DNA from: Marchantia polymorpha subsp. ruderalis | Taxonomy: Eukaryota; Streptophyta; Marchantiopsida; Marchantiales; Marchantiaceae | Length of the DNA stretch: 64,000 bases | Assembly: GCA_037833965.1 (NCBI GenBank) | Contig: AP031356.1 | Location: 766,501-830,500, forward strand | Direction: 5' to 3' | Part shown: positions 14,021 to 24,891 of the stretch, in pieces | Position numbering within the stretch: the stretch's first letter is position 1 | Layout: each line of letters starts with the position of its first letter | Notes under the pieces: model-generated | Told to the model about the DNA's origin: nothing | Database searches by the model: none | What the model saw: the letters and a program-made list of their open reading frames with translations, nothing else | Program-made: the position numbers and the translations under genes

Positions 14021-15170
14021 TACACAATCACGGCGTGCAGGAATGAATCAGGCTTCTGCGGGTTTGATTTCCTTGCCGATTTGATTGTGATGTAGTGTTG
14101 GATTTTGTGCAGATTTCTCTGAATGACTGTGACCATTTCTGGTTGGCCTTTTGTCGGAGTACTATGCTCTACCACCAAAACGTCGCTACTTCAGTCTGAA
14201 ATTTTATGCATTGGTGAGGCCTTTCATTTGAGATCTACCGACTGTTTTGTCAGCGCTTCCAAACGAGCTTTACTGTACTGGGGGCTATCAGCTTTCTGTG
14301 ATATTGTGATAAGCGGATTCTCTTCCTTAGTTCCATGATAGTCGCCATGATTGCTTGCTTCTGCCACTTTCCTCGTTGACTTGGTAGTCTTTTTGGTGAC
14401 AGGGCGCAGCCTATTATTCTGATAATAAAATCTCTTACTTCATTTACTTGTGCTCTGGTTGTTCCAATGGGAACAAAATGTTCTTTAGAGATATGATCTG
14501 AATACAAATAATTTTGTAGTATATTCCATGTTTATTTCTTCCACATGCTATTGTATATCGCGGAACGATCGAAATCGACTCCCCACTTGAGCCCTAGATC
14601 TTCAACTTGTCTAAGAGCTAGGTTTCGCAATAGCCAGATGAGCTGAGTTTTTCAAAATGGTGCACTCTTGCGCTTGAATCGATTTGCGGTCGCAAGAAAG
14701 CAAGAGAACTCTTCTTCTCATTCTCGGAAGTAATCAAGCAAGTCCTTATAATTGATATCTCTGTGGGAGGAGAAGCATGCAGAGTGAAGGACACACGCCG
14801 ACCAGCGGAAATAGACATACCATGTGAGCAGCTGGCACTCGAGCCTGTTTTTAAGAGAAGAACATTATGAAAGTACCGCTGTTACGTGGAACTTCGGTAG
14901 ATGCGAAAAGCGGCTGCGAGGATGTTCAGCGGCACCGAGTGATAAAGTTGTGAATGGCCATGTTACCTACAGGCAAATAGGCAAAATGACACTCATTACA
15001 AGGGGATTCGCTCTCTTTTTACTGTACGAGGGCTACCGTACAGTATCCAGCTTGATAGATTCTGTGTGTGTCTGGGCTGCTCTTCGGAATGACGTTCTTG
15101 TGTCATGTGAAAGATTTGATTTGCCAGACAAAGATTTGGTCGAAGCTATAGATCTGGATTAGTGGTAGTA
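14021..15170. other. GC-richer island with two weak ORFs
   Basis: A minus-strand ORF at 14250-14507 (85 codons, basic) and a plus-strand ORF at 14824-15162 (112 codons) are the longest. The plus-strand frame has a Cys/Arg-rich N-terminal half and a hydrophobic Leu/Phe stretch near its middle. I recognise no family in either, and no intron signals tie them together. They could be pieces of an expressed gene or of a decayed element. Confidence 0.2.
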
Positions 15171-18080
15171 CTAAGTGTTAAGTATTCAAACATTATCTCT
15201 TACTTAGTAAACCCTTGTTAACAACGTTCATCATGACTCGACTCGTATTGAAAAGCCAATTTTTGTCAAAAGCATTTATTGATTTCTAGCCCATCGAATC
15301 CTATAGATATGAGTATATCCATTACCTAGATTATCGTGCACATTCTGGACTTTAGTTCCATTTTTTTTCTTGTGACATAACGTAATTGGACTGATAGAAT
15401 TCGGGGGTTGTGGGTAGTTTTTATTCAGTTTATTCACTGGGTAGTTTATAAATGAGGAGCATTCAAGAGAAAGTATTAGAGGATTGTGCGTTCCATTTCA
15501 AAGAAAATTGTAAGTTCAAGCCCGGTGGTTTTGTAAAACAGAATACATTTACGAACAACATGGAATGAAAAAAGGGGTTTTCGGTTTTTGCATTTTGGAT
15601 CTTCGACATTTTGACTTCGGAGTTTCTACCATTTATATTTTTTAGTTTTTTGGCGCTAGCTCTTCAATGTTTTGAAAGTTTGGACACTTTGGCTCCCTGC
15701 TTGTGTCTTCTATCCATCATGATACTACACAACAAACATCCTGTGTATTCTCAAGTATATGTCAAATGTAAACAAGTTTTGTAAGACTTCAGAGTTTATC
15801 AATTGGGTCTGCTTATTCAGCTAATTTATCTCCACATCTCTTATTATCCTAGAGAAATGAATATTTCTCTATCAACCAGGTTACTTTTTTATTTTGAGCT
15901 TTGAAGATTTTGATGTGATTGTGAATATTATATACTTTGAGCTTTACAGCAACCAACTCTCTCTCAAGTATTCTGTGGCTTTATTATGAACATTAATCAC
16001 CACATGTGACTCAAAATACATTACGAATAACCTTTTTAATGTTGTTTGTCGATTGTCTAGATAATTATCAACTACTATTTTATATCATTTTGTTCCAATC
16101 TATGATGTTTATCAAATCTATACTTATTCTTTGAAATTTTCTAGTGCTAGTATTACATGCAATGATTTTTTTCCATTATTCAATGTGTATTGTAATTATT
16201 ATGTTTTTTAACTAATTAAATTTTCAAAAGAACACATTGCATGGAAGAATGTTTTAATTCATAATCATAATGAAACTTTGGCATTTCAATAATTTTGATT
16301 GCATATGCTCAATCATAGACCCATGAATTGTAAAATCAACTCATTGTCCAAATCGTAATAGTTAATCAAATTCATGAAGCTATTTTTCTACTTAAAATAG
16401 CTTTGATTCATATGATCTCGTTCATTCTTCATATTTCCTGTTGATTTCTTAACGATATATTCATAATAAAATATCATTATTTTGAATACTAAAACCAAAA
16501 TAATGTTACTTATAACAATTTTTTTACTTATCATCTTAAATATTTTAGAAAAATCATAGCAACAGGTGTTTTTTCTTGATCAGAAAATTTTTGTGGTTTT
16601 TGATTGTGAATATATTTTTAAAACCACGGTTGTGTGTTTATGCAGATTATCAATTTCAGTAATGCAATATCTCATTCATTGCAAAAGACAATCAATTGTA
16701 ATCAAAGAGAAAAAAAATAAAATTAGTTTCATAAAATTGTGACAACAATATAAATTTCTCTATTAAAAGATTTTATAATGAAATTTGTAGACAAAATCTC
16801 ATTTCATGTTAACCTTGATTGATTTCAAACATAAATAGCTAGATTTAGTCATAATTGAACAAAATTTTATTAGCTAAATCAAGCAGGTACTTTCATTGAA
16901 ATTTTCTTGTTTAAAGTTGAAGTTATATATTTAAAGTATTAGGAAAAACCAGCGAATTCAAAGACAAAAACAAATAAATATTAGTAAATTTTTTGTACGC
17001 AACAACATAACACCTTTTTGATATGAATAGGTGAAATTCAAACTTGAAAAAATTTAATAAGGAGTATGTGAAAATCTATGCCATGTAAATTGTTATGATA
17101 AATTTTCACTGTTTTATAAAAAAATAAATATAAAATCAAAAAAATTTACAAACAAAAGCCAAAAGAAAATTTCAAAATTTTTATAAGAAATAAAAAAATT
17201 CTTGAAAAGTTACAAGTGTGTAACACGTAGATGCTCACATTAAGATAAAATTAAATCTATTCACGACTTTACAAAAAATTTAATATAAGATTGCAAAATA
17301 CAATTGATAATAGAGATAATAAAATTCATATAATACAATGAGGGATTAAAAATTTTGATCAAAATTATTTCATAAATATATATATATATATATATATATA
17401 TCATTTCAACAAAAACATTTTATTAGTAAAATTTTTTAAAATATTAAAATTTGCAAAAAATAATTTGGATTGTTTACATCATACATCAAATTACACAATG
17501 ATAAGATATCAAACTTTAGCACATGAAAAGATAAGATGTTTCTTAAAAGGAATAAAAAAACTTTTGAAATAGCTGAGTTAATCATAAATTGATATTGAAG
17601 AATTTTAAATACATTAACAACTAGATATGAAACTGTAATTAACTAAATTTAAGATTTGTGTTATTGCTAACATTTTTAAAAATTTGCATAAGATGCATTT
17701 GCATGCATCTTAAATATTTAGAATTAACTCACAACTATGTTTAAAAGAAACATTATACAATTTTTTTTTTTGATTTTAAGCATAAATTGAAGGAATACAG
17801 AATTAAAAACTTTTCGAATGAATGAACACAAAACAATATTTGTAAGCAGTTTTATTCAAAAAATTATTTGAATTAAAAAAAATCAAAGCATTTGTAGCTT
17901 TATTTTTCTATCTTGATCAACAACAAAACTGCTTGCTTGTTAAATGCGTAAAAATAACATTTATTATTAAGAAATGTAAAATTATTATTTAAATAATCAA
18001 GTTTCAAATTTAACTTAAATACAATATACTTTTTTAAACTAATGATATAATAATTCCAAGCTTAATAGTTGTTTGCAGTT
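15171..18080. other. AT-rich DNA without genes
   Basis: This is strongly AT-rich with frequent stops on both strands. No coding or element signal was found apart from the AT microsatellite listed separately. Confidence 0.6.
17376..17401. repeat. (AT)n microsatellite
   Basis: About 13 perfect AT dinucleotide units lie inside AT-rich DNA. Confidence 0.9.
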
Positions 18081-18084
18081 TGGG

Positions 18085-18268
18085 TTGAGTCTAATTCTGA
18101 TTAAGGAATAAACTCATGTTTAACTCCTTATAGCTGAGATTGGTTGCTGATGTTGGATACATATACCCAAACTCTGTGTATTACCAGACATTATGCCTAG
18201 TACACTATCATGATGTTATTCCCGCTTGGACGTAGCCCTTGAGGGTGAACTACGTTATATGTGTGGTG
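18085..18268 (+). repeat. Probable 3' end of a copia-type LTR (relic)
   Basis: Near 18228-18253 the sequence TGGACGTAGCCCTTGAGGGT is followed by GAACTACGTT. This matches the arrangement in the copia LTR near 39.41 kb (TGGACGTAGCCTCAGTGTAGG then GAACCACGTT). That pattern is common near the 3' end of plant copia LTRs. No internal copia domains adjoin it, so it is a solo or truncated LTR. The boundaries are approximate. Confidence 0.4.
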
Positions 18269-18269
18269 T

Positions 18270-18832
18270 CTAGTTTTTTGTTTTTTTAAAATTAAACAAA
18301 AACCTAAACATATTTGTCTTAGAATGTAGATATATACGTCTGAAGGGATAGAAGTTGGAAGAATTATGGGAATTTTAGTAAGAATTCAACTTCGGCCGAA
18401 GATCTTCGGATCTTCGGCGCAGTCTTTCCGGAGGATGGAATAGTTGGGTCTTCGGCGAAGACCCGAAAATCAATTTGAAATTTGCAAAGGACCGGACAAC
18501 GTTGGCACGCGCCAAGGACATCAATTTGCGCGCGTGGGAAGAACGCTAGGGCATCGAGGGTGAGGGCGGCACGAGGAGCATTCGCGTCGACATTGCGATA
18601 CCGAGCGAGATAGAGAGAGAGCAAAATCGATCGACATTGCTAGCAGCGAAGACGCGTATTGCAGACATGACGCAGCCCAAGACGACCAAGGTGTGGAAAT
18701 TGGTCCAGCTGAAGGTGCCATACGAAGAAATGCAACCCTATAGGCGCGAGCTTAGCAAATTACACCTCGATTTCCTCCTGTGAAATTGGAATTGCATATT
18801 GGCGAGTATTTGCAAGGAGTTGTGGGGCCTAC
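18270..18832 (+). repeat. Upstream, truncated copy of the coiled-coil element's 5' module
   Basis: This segment runs from a T-rich start (TTTTTTGTTTTTTT), through a GC-rich leader with a GAAGATCTTCGGATCTTCGG block, to the first codons of an ORF starting at 18668 (ATGACGCAGCCC). It then stops abruptly at a GGGGCCTACTTTTTTG junction. The same series of blocks is repeated at 18833-19390 in front of the full ORF of copy A. It is therefore a truncated relative placed head-to-tail before copy A. Its short reading frame is broken by a TGA near 18781. Confidence 0.65.
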
Positions 18833-19237
18833 TTTTTTGTTTTTATTTAAAAATTAACAAAAACATAAACATATGTGTGTAGAAGATAGTTATATAAGTT
18901 GGAAAGAGTAGATTTATAGGAGTTATGACAGGATTAGTTAGAATTTGTCTATGCCCGAAGATCTTCGGATCTTCGCGTCTTCGGCGCAGCCTTTTTAGGA
19001 CGCACGAAGAGCTGCGTCTTCGGCGAAGACATCGGAATCAATTTCAAATCACGCAACGGGCCGGACGAGGTTTGCACGCGTCGGGAGTTCTACGAGGCGC
19101 AGGAGAAAGCAATGTTAGGGCTTCAAGGGTAAAGGCAGTATGAGGAGACTGCGCGCCGACATTGTGATATCGAGCAAGAACGATTGAGAGCGAGAGGAAT
19201 TACAATCGAGCCAACCAGCGAAGTGCAGATTGAAAAC
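18833..19237 (+). repeat. 5' module (leader) directly upstream of element copy A
   Basis: This is the second instance of the T-rich start and the GAAGATCTTCGGATCTTCG leader blocks. It leads without interruption into the ATG at 19238. It probably contains the promoter and 5' UTR of copy A. The leader holds several CTTCGGCGAAG-like palindromes. Confidence 0.55.
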
Positions 19238-21376
19238 ATGGCGCCCAAAAAGAGTGAGAAGATGAGGAAATTGGTTTCCTTGAAGGTGCCGTATGAGGAA
19301 TTGAGACCCTTCAGACACGAGTTGAGGGAGCTGCGGCTAGAATTCCTTCTATGGAATTGGAATTGCGTCTCAGCGAGTATCTGGAAGGAGGTTATGGATA
19401 AGAGTGCGACCGTGGGCGAGGAGCTCCGCGTTAATCCCATGCTGTGGACCGTTGAGCATTGGACGAAAGTCATGGGACCGTGTGCGGGAAGCAACAGATA
19501 CCTTCTGTTTGACAAGAATAGCGTAGGACTTACGCGCGTCAAGGAATTCTCCTACGGGCCTCCCTTCGAAACGGGAAGACAAGTAACGAATGGATGGAAG
19601 ACTGTCGATTATAAGGATCCGAAGAGAAGGGCGATCGCGTTGAAGATTATGCACATCTTACGGCCAGCGCGCACGACTTATGTGACGGCATGGCAGGTGG
19701 GATTCTTCGAACGCATTTTGAAGTAACAGCGCGTACATTGGGCAAGAATCTTTTACGACCTTGTCTGGGTGAATGGGTCTGGTCGATGAATGGGATCGAT
19801 GACCAACCATCTTACCCCCTTTTTGATACATTTCTTTCGAGGAATGGGATTGCTTACGAGGGAGGAGGAAAAGCGATTTCCGAGGGAGCGGGAGAGCTTT
19901 ACAGAGGAATCCAGTGAAGGGACCGAAGACGAGAACCCATCTCCCGCAATTCTGACACACACTACTGCTCAAGGACCAGTGCAGGTGGACGTGGTTCCAA
20001 GGCATGAGCAACCAGAGAGACGAATGGCAAAGAAGAGGAAGGTCGTAAGCGATGATGAGGAGGAATTGGCCCACACAGTAAGAAGGGTGGATATGGAAGT
20101 GAGTGGAGCCAGACAGCACAGAGCTCGCGCAAGACCAAAGAAGAGGGCGAAACGGAGGATGGTGCCAGTTGAGGTGTCAGATAGCAGTGTGGAGAAGACG
20201 GTGGCACCACTTGTGAACACATCTGAAGTCGCAAATAGCGAGGTAATGCTATCTGTGGAGTTAGGGGTACCTTCGGAGGCGTCAATTGAAGACCCGGCAG
20301 ATATACCGGCAGAACCTTTGAATGAGGGAACAAAATTGGTAAGTCCAATTTCTTTGTCTTCGGAGCGGACACAGTCTGCGCAAGGCGAAGGGACACCCCA
20401 GATGAAGATGAACGAGGACCTGGAGAAGGAGTTTACTTTGAGCGAGGAGATTTTGGAACAGGTTGTCGCAAGAGTAGGAGGAACGGTGGTGGAAGCCGAG
20501 GACACTACACTGCCGACGTCTCCTGTGGAAGAGGTGAGACCCGAAGAAGGAAAGAAGACTTCGGGCGAAGATGTGAAGACATTGGAAGTTACATTTCTTG
20601 AATTCTTGCAGGACAGTGTAGAACCATTGTTGAAGTACTTGGACGGGAAGAGAAAGAAGTATGTTGTATCGAAGGAGCCGGGATTCTACGTTCAGATGAT
20701 CAGGAACAGAACGAAGCTCAAGAGAGCAATTGCAATAAAGAGGGAGTGGGATTCCGCGACTGCATTGGCACGGGAGCGAGCTGCAACCTTGTCAGCCGAG
20801 TGCGCAGCAGTGAAGGCGACATTGTGGGAGCGAGAAGCTCAGCTTCGGGAGAAGGAAACTAAGTGTGAAGTGCTGCAGCTGAATCTAGAGAAGGAATCGG
20901 GACGTTGTGCAGAGTTGGAAGAGACCTGCGGAGGACTTCGTACCTCTAATGAGAATGCCCAGAAGGTAACAGTGGATTTGATGTCAAGGGTGGAGAAATC
21001 CAGGGAAGCTTACGATGCAGCAGTCAAAAGGGCGGAGCGATTGATCGCGACAACGGAGAAACAAGAGAAGAAGCATATTGAAGACCTTGCTACATTGGAA
21101 GTCCGAAGAGCCGAAGAAGCTCGCATCGCCGAAGAACTTTGGGGCAAGCTCGCAGGTACGAAGACGACGGAGGAAAATCTTCGTAGGTAAATTTCAGAGT
21201 TTGAGTCAAAGTGTGAAACTGAATTCCGACGTGCGGAGGAGCTATCAGCAAGTCTGTCGGCGGGGAATCTGAAGCATGAAGATGAGTTGAAGGATTGGGC
21301 CAAGAAATTGGCAGATTGCGAGTCGGCCAAGTCTTCAAGGCTTACTCGAAGTAACAAAACTTCACGTTGGCATTAA
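19238..21376 (+). pseudogene. Coiled-coil element ORF, copy A, in one frame with three stops
   Basis: The protein family has no function known to me; it is repeated three times here. The frame has three parts. An N-terminal domain of about 160 residues carries WNWNC, LWTVEHW and a VDYKDPKRR block. A middle region is acidic and then basic, with a nuclear-localisation-like KKRAKRR cluster. The C-terminal part is a long Glu/Ala/Arg/Lys coiled coil. The frame is interrupted by in-frame stops at 19724, 19787 and 21188, yet there is no frameshift over 2.1 kb: sequence between and beyond the stops still aligns with copies B and C. The ATG at 19238 was chosen because copy B has a matching start. The N-terminal domain recalls plant transposon/mobile-domain proteins, but that is only an impression. 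Copy A is probably a recently inactivated mobile element. Confidence 0.6.
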
Positions 21377-21780
21377 GGGGGAAAAATCCCGAAGGAGTAC
21401 AAATAGGAACAAGCACCCGAAGGTGTAAGCCCGAACTGCTCAAGTATCTAACTAGTCACTAGCTCTGAACCTCAACAATCACTCCAAAGGTGAAAGTCCG
21501 AACTGCTCAAGTATCTAACCAGTACACTAGCTCCGAACATTCGGCCAAAGGCCTTCAGCTACAAAATGCGGTAACTTCGTCAAGCTGTAGCTCCTCTTGC
21601 GCGGTGACAGAACTAAGTACACAAACGCGCAGAAATGAGTTCCTGAACTGCACTTCCGAAACTGGAAAAATCCCAAGGCAAGACGCCTTGAACTACTTTA
21701 TACCTTCTAAGTCCTAACTAACACACTACACTACACTACATGTCATCTGCTATGTATCCTGCGCGACGGACTGCCGCGCA
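21377..21780. other. Junction between copies A and B, with a short direct repeat
   Basis: Copies A (plus) and B (minus) meet tail to tail here, so this sequence probably holds the 3' end of one or both. Two copies of a block containing CCGAACTGCTCAAGTATCTA (about 21430-21470 and 21498-21540) stand about 70 bp apart. No gene was recognised. Confidence 0.45.
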
Positions 21781-22819
21781 CTAACTCCCTACCCTGCCAG
21801 TCTTCTGCTCGACTGCGCAGTTCCAACCGCCGCAACACCGCAGAAACCTCTGTCTCGAGGGTGACCATGGTGTCCCGCGACTTCGACAGAAACGAAGCTC
21901 TAACTGGCTCCGACTGTCACTTGACAACAAACCCGCCGCACGAAGCTCTAACTCGCGCAGTGTGAGTTTCTTCTGCGCCGCCACTTCCAAGTGGGCGTAA
22001 CCTCTGAGACAGTGGTTGACTCGCATCGCCAACTCTTCCTTCGTGCGATCTGCCTCCCGCCGGCGATCGTCTTCAACTACAACCAACTGCAATTCGGCCT
22101 CCGCACGCTGCGCTCTCAATTCTTCGCACTCGGCTTGCAGCCTGCGGATTAATTCTTCATCCGCCTGCCGTGCGAGCTGACACTACTCTAACAACCGTGT
22201 CTATCGCACGAGCTCCTCTGACAAAATTTGATTCTGAGCCTGCTCAGAATCCAGCTCCTCTGCGAGCTTCGCCTTTGCCTTAGCGAACTCTCCCAGCTTC
22301 TCGTACTTGTCGAGGGCTTTGTACACCTTCTAAGTGAGATTGAGGTGGCCCCACATGCAATCATACTTCTCCCGCACATCCTTAAGTTCCCGATCCACAC
22401 GGGCCAACAACTTGCTGGTGTGGACTTTAGTGCGGGTTCGCCTACGCACTAATTCGACGTAGGACCCAGGCTAGCGGGGGTCCGCGTACTTCTCCACCTT
22501 GCAATCAAGGTACCTCAACAGAGGTACCACTTGCTCGCAGAGCGCCGCCGTCGGCGTGCCTGCCACTGATTGCTCCTCCTCCTCACTCGATTCTGCTCCT
22601 GACGCTGATTCTGTCGATCCTCCTTCTTCGTCATCCTCCGAATTAAGGATTTCGGTCGCCACTGAATTCGCCGGCGACTGTCGTGAGTGTGGCTTCGAAA
22701 TGTCTGCGTCATCTGCCACCACTGTTGCCGATGCAGCCTCGCTGCTCCTTGCCAGAATGTCCAAGGCGGTGGGAGAATGAGGTTGTGCCAAATTCACATC
22801 GCCCGCCCGTCCGGCTTCT

Positions 22820-23450
22820 ACTAACTCCTCATCGCCGAAGGCGTTCACCGCCGAAGGCGATCGTGCGGAAGGTGTCTGCGCGGATTGCAATTGTGCATCG
22901 CACACACGTATTTCCTCCTGCCGACAGTCAATCCGCTTCTCCATTAGGTCCCGCTCCTTAGATAGGTCCTGCGCCGGAGATGCGTCTTGCCTATGCGTAG
23001 GCGCTATTGTCGACGGTGCTTCCGCCGAAGGCAGTTGAGCCGAAGGCGGCTCGCCTGATGTCCCTTGGCCCGAAGGCCCTTCCGCCGAAGGCGCACCTTT
23101 CGGTGGACTTCCCGCCGAGGGCGCGTTCTCCGCCGGCTCCCTACTTGTAACTCGGTGGCTCGAAGGCCCTTGCGCTGAAGGCGCATTTTCCGGTGGTCTT
23201 ACTGCCGAAGTACCTTGCCCCGAAGGCCCTTGAGCCGAAGGCGGATCTTTCGTTGGCTCCTTTCCTTTCTGGCGCTGCACCGGAGACGAGTCTCGCCTAT
23301 GCGTAGGCGTTCTCCTATCCGCAGGGATTCGCCTATCCGTAGGCGGCACACTCATCCATGCTGCGTGTTGTCGCTCATGACCTGAAGGTCGTCTCACTTC
23401 CGCCGAGGGCGTTCGTGCCTTCGGCGTAGGGAGGTCTGGTGACCCTTCTG
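22820..23450. repeat. GCCGAAGGC palindrome field, part 1 (inside copy B)
   Basis: I count about six exact GCCGAAGGC units, with many near matches such as CCCGAAGGCCC, GCCGAGGGCG and GCGTAGGCG, at irregular spacing. They are within the Pro/Ser/Ala-rich part of the copy B ORF. The 9-mer is an inverted repeat (GCC/GGC) around a GAA loop. Confidence 0.75.
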
Positions 23451-23990
23451 CTGTCCGTGCATTCCTGTCCTCCTCCGAGGATGGGTTTTCCTTCTCTCCG
23501 GCGGCCCGCGCCGTCTCCGAGCTACTTGCAGCCAATACAAGCCGGCGCGCTTTCTGCTTCGGCCGATTGCAAATTTCTTCTAGTGGCCGCTTCCGTTTGA
23601 GAGCCGTCGAGTCTCGATGTGGCTCTTTATCTGGCTCTTATCTCCATCTCCGCTTCCGCGGCACTCGTGCTGCGGATGCGTCTCTCCCCGCATCCTGTTG
23701 AGCTGGTGGCGTTGAGGTCAGAGTGTCCTCCGCGTCAGAGTCGACCTCGTTATCCCGCACATACCTCCCGGGATTATCGAGTGACAACAGCAGATACTGA
23801 ATACGCTCGGTCGCGGTTAAGCAACACATCGACCGATAAAAGTTTATCAAGAAGGGGGAGAGATGATTGATGGTTCCTCCCCTCTCCTCAAACGCATGCT
23901 GCCGCGTTACCCTATGCAAGATACGCGAGAAGTGAACCGGAGCTCCGGCCAATGTGAGCTCCACAAAAGACACTTGCCAAGAAGTGATGT

Positions 23991-24071
23991 ACGTTGTTCG
24001 GTGCGGCAGCAAGAGTTGCAGAAGTGCCATCGCTACGTTTTTGCGGAAGCGATCCTTGTAGTCACGGGTCC
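23991..24071. repeat. Left copy of the 81-87 bp duplication flanking the chromovirus
   Basis: This copy of host sequence (copy B coding DNA) ends exactly where the left LTR begins. It matches 29918-29998, which begins right after the right LTR, with about two mismatches. Six further bases (TGTACC) are shared by host and LTR start, so the true length could be up to 87 bp. Confidence 0.75.
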
Positions 24072-24293
24072 TGTACCATCTTTAGTTAGTTAGAACTAAA
24101 GTAGAGTTTACTCTGAATATTGATGTAGATACTTTAGTGTGCACTAGTCATAGCTGCCACGTCAGCGATCCGCACACTTGGTAGGTACAGAGTGGATGTG
24201 TTAGTTGACAGTGCCACGTCAGCAATCCGTGTGCTTGTAGGTAAGGATTGAGTGTGTTAGTTAGTGTGTTAGTTGGGTGCGCCACGTCAGCGA
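24072..24293 (+). repeat. Left LTR of the chromovirus, truncated
   Basis: This is homologous to the first about 225 bp of the right LTR (29499-29725) and includes three of its four GCCACGTCA blocks. It begins TGTACC where the right LTR begins TGTAACC. Homology stops after GCCACGTCAGCGACC. The TATA-containing half and the primer-binding site are absent. Confidence 0.85.
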
Positions 24294-24442
24294 CCTTGCT
24301 CTTTCCTTGAGTGTGGATTACCCCTCATGGAATAGCAAGTGAGTGATGATGGAGTGTAGTCTTGAGAGTGTATAGAGGCTGGCAGAGGTCATTCATCTGC
24401 ATGTAGAGAGAGGTGGAAGGGGAAAATTGTGTTTTTGCAGAT

Positions 24443-24874
24443 ATGGACGGGATTGATAGGAATCCAGTACCGCACTGGCCAATTCCTAACCTATTCGATA
24501 TTCACCTTCGTTGCATGGAGAAACATCATTTTCGGATGTACCTTGTGGCTTGTTGGGGTACAGATTTTATGACTAGAGTGATGGAGTCAAGAGTGCCACT
24601 GTTCTTCCAATAGTTACTTATGGAGAGACTTGGGATTGTACTATATACATTCTATACTGATTGTTTCATGGATTTGAATCGCGAACCACCTGTCCCGGTT
24701 CGATTCAGCACTTATGTAGAGATTAGAACAGTATATAGACAGAAAAGGATATGGAGAGATTTTCTTGTGAGGAATTATGGAGAGGAGTACTATAGAGCTG
24801 TGATAGAGTCACCTGCACCTTTTGTGACTCCTTTGTTGAGAGGTCACATAGTGATTATACTCACTTTGTATTAG
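24443..24874 (+). pseudogene. Extra ORF between left LTR and gag, with a duplicated motif
   Basis: One frame runs from the ATG at 24443 to a stop at 24872-24874, with a single internal TAG at 24611-24613. Each half carries the same pattern: a Phe/Ile-rich segment, a basic Tyr/Phe cluster (FRMYLVACWG in the first, IWRDFLVRNYG in the second), then VMESRVPLFF or VIESPAPFVT. It therefore looks like a tandem duplication of a domain of about 45 residues. It ends 17 bp before the gag ATG and is in a different frame. I do not know this domain. It could be captured host sequence or an element-specific accessory ORF. Confidence 0.45.
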
Positions 24875-24891
24875 AGGGAGTGTGAGAAAGC

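Larger units (their letters stand above)
21781..24071 (-). pseudogene. Coiled-coil element ORF, copy B, C-terminal part
   Basis: This is read right to left. From 24071 the frame has the end of the N-terminal domain (PHRTTYITSWQVSF, then a NHLSPFLINFYRSM block), an acidic segment, and an interruption near 23.55-23.64 kb. A long Pro/Ser/Ala/Gly-rich region (23535-22800) follows, built on PSAEGPSGQG-like repeats that come from the GCCGAAGGC palindrome. After an acidic stretch comes the coiled coil that begins with LLRYLDCK, the same landmark as LLKYLDGK in copy A. Stops near 22471, 22333 and 22.2 kb break the coiled coil. The N-terminal part lies at 29918-30611, on the other side of the chromovirus, so copy B was split by that insertion. 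Confidence 0.55.

Noticed and set aside
14250..14507. Possible telomerase or other reverse-transcriptase fragment on the minus strand
   Set aside because: A faint resemblance only. No catalytic motif or ordered set of motifs is present.
18364..18721. Minus-strand ORFs in the 5' module of copy A
   Set aside because: They are shadows of GC-rich leader sequence, and the meaningful signal is the repeat on the plus strand.
24690..24715. GGTTCGATTC resembling a tRNA T-loop
   Set aside because: No matching acceptor stem, D arm or anticodon arm nearby. It lies inside the ORF upstream of gag.
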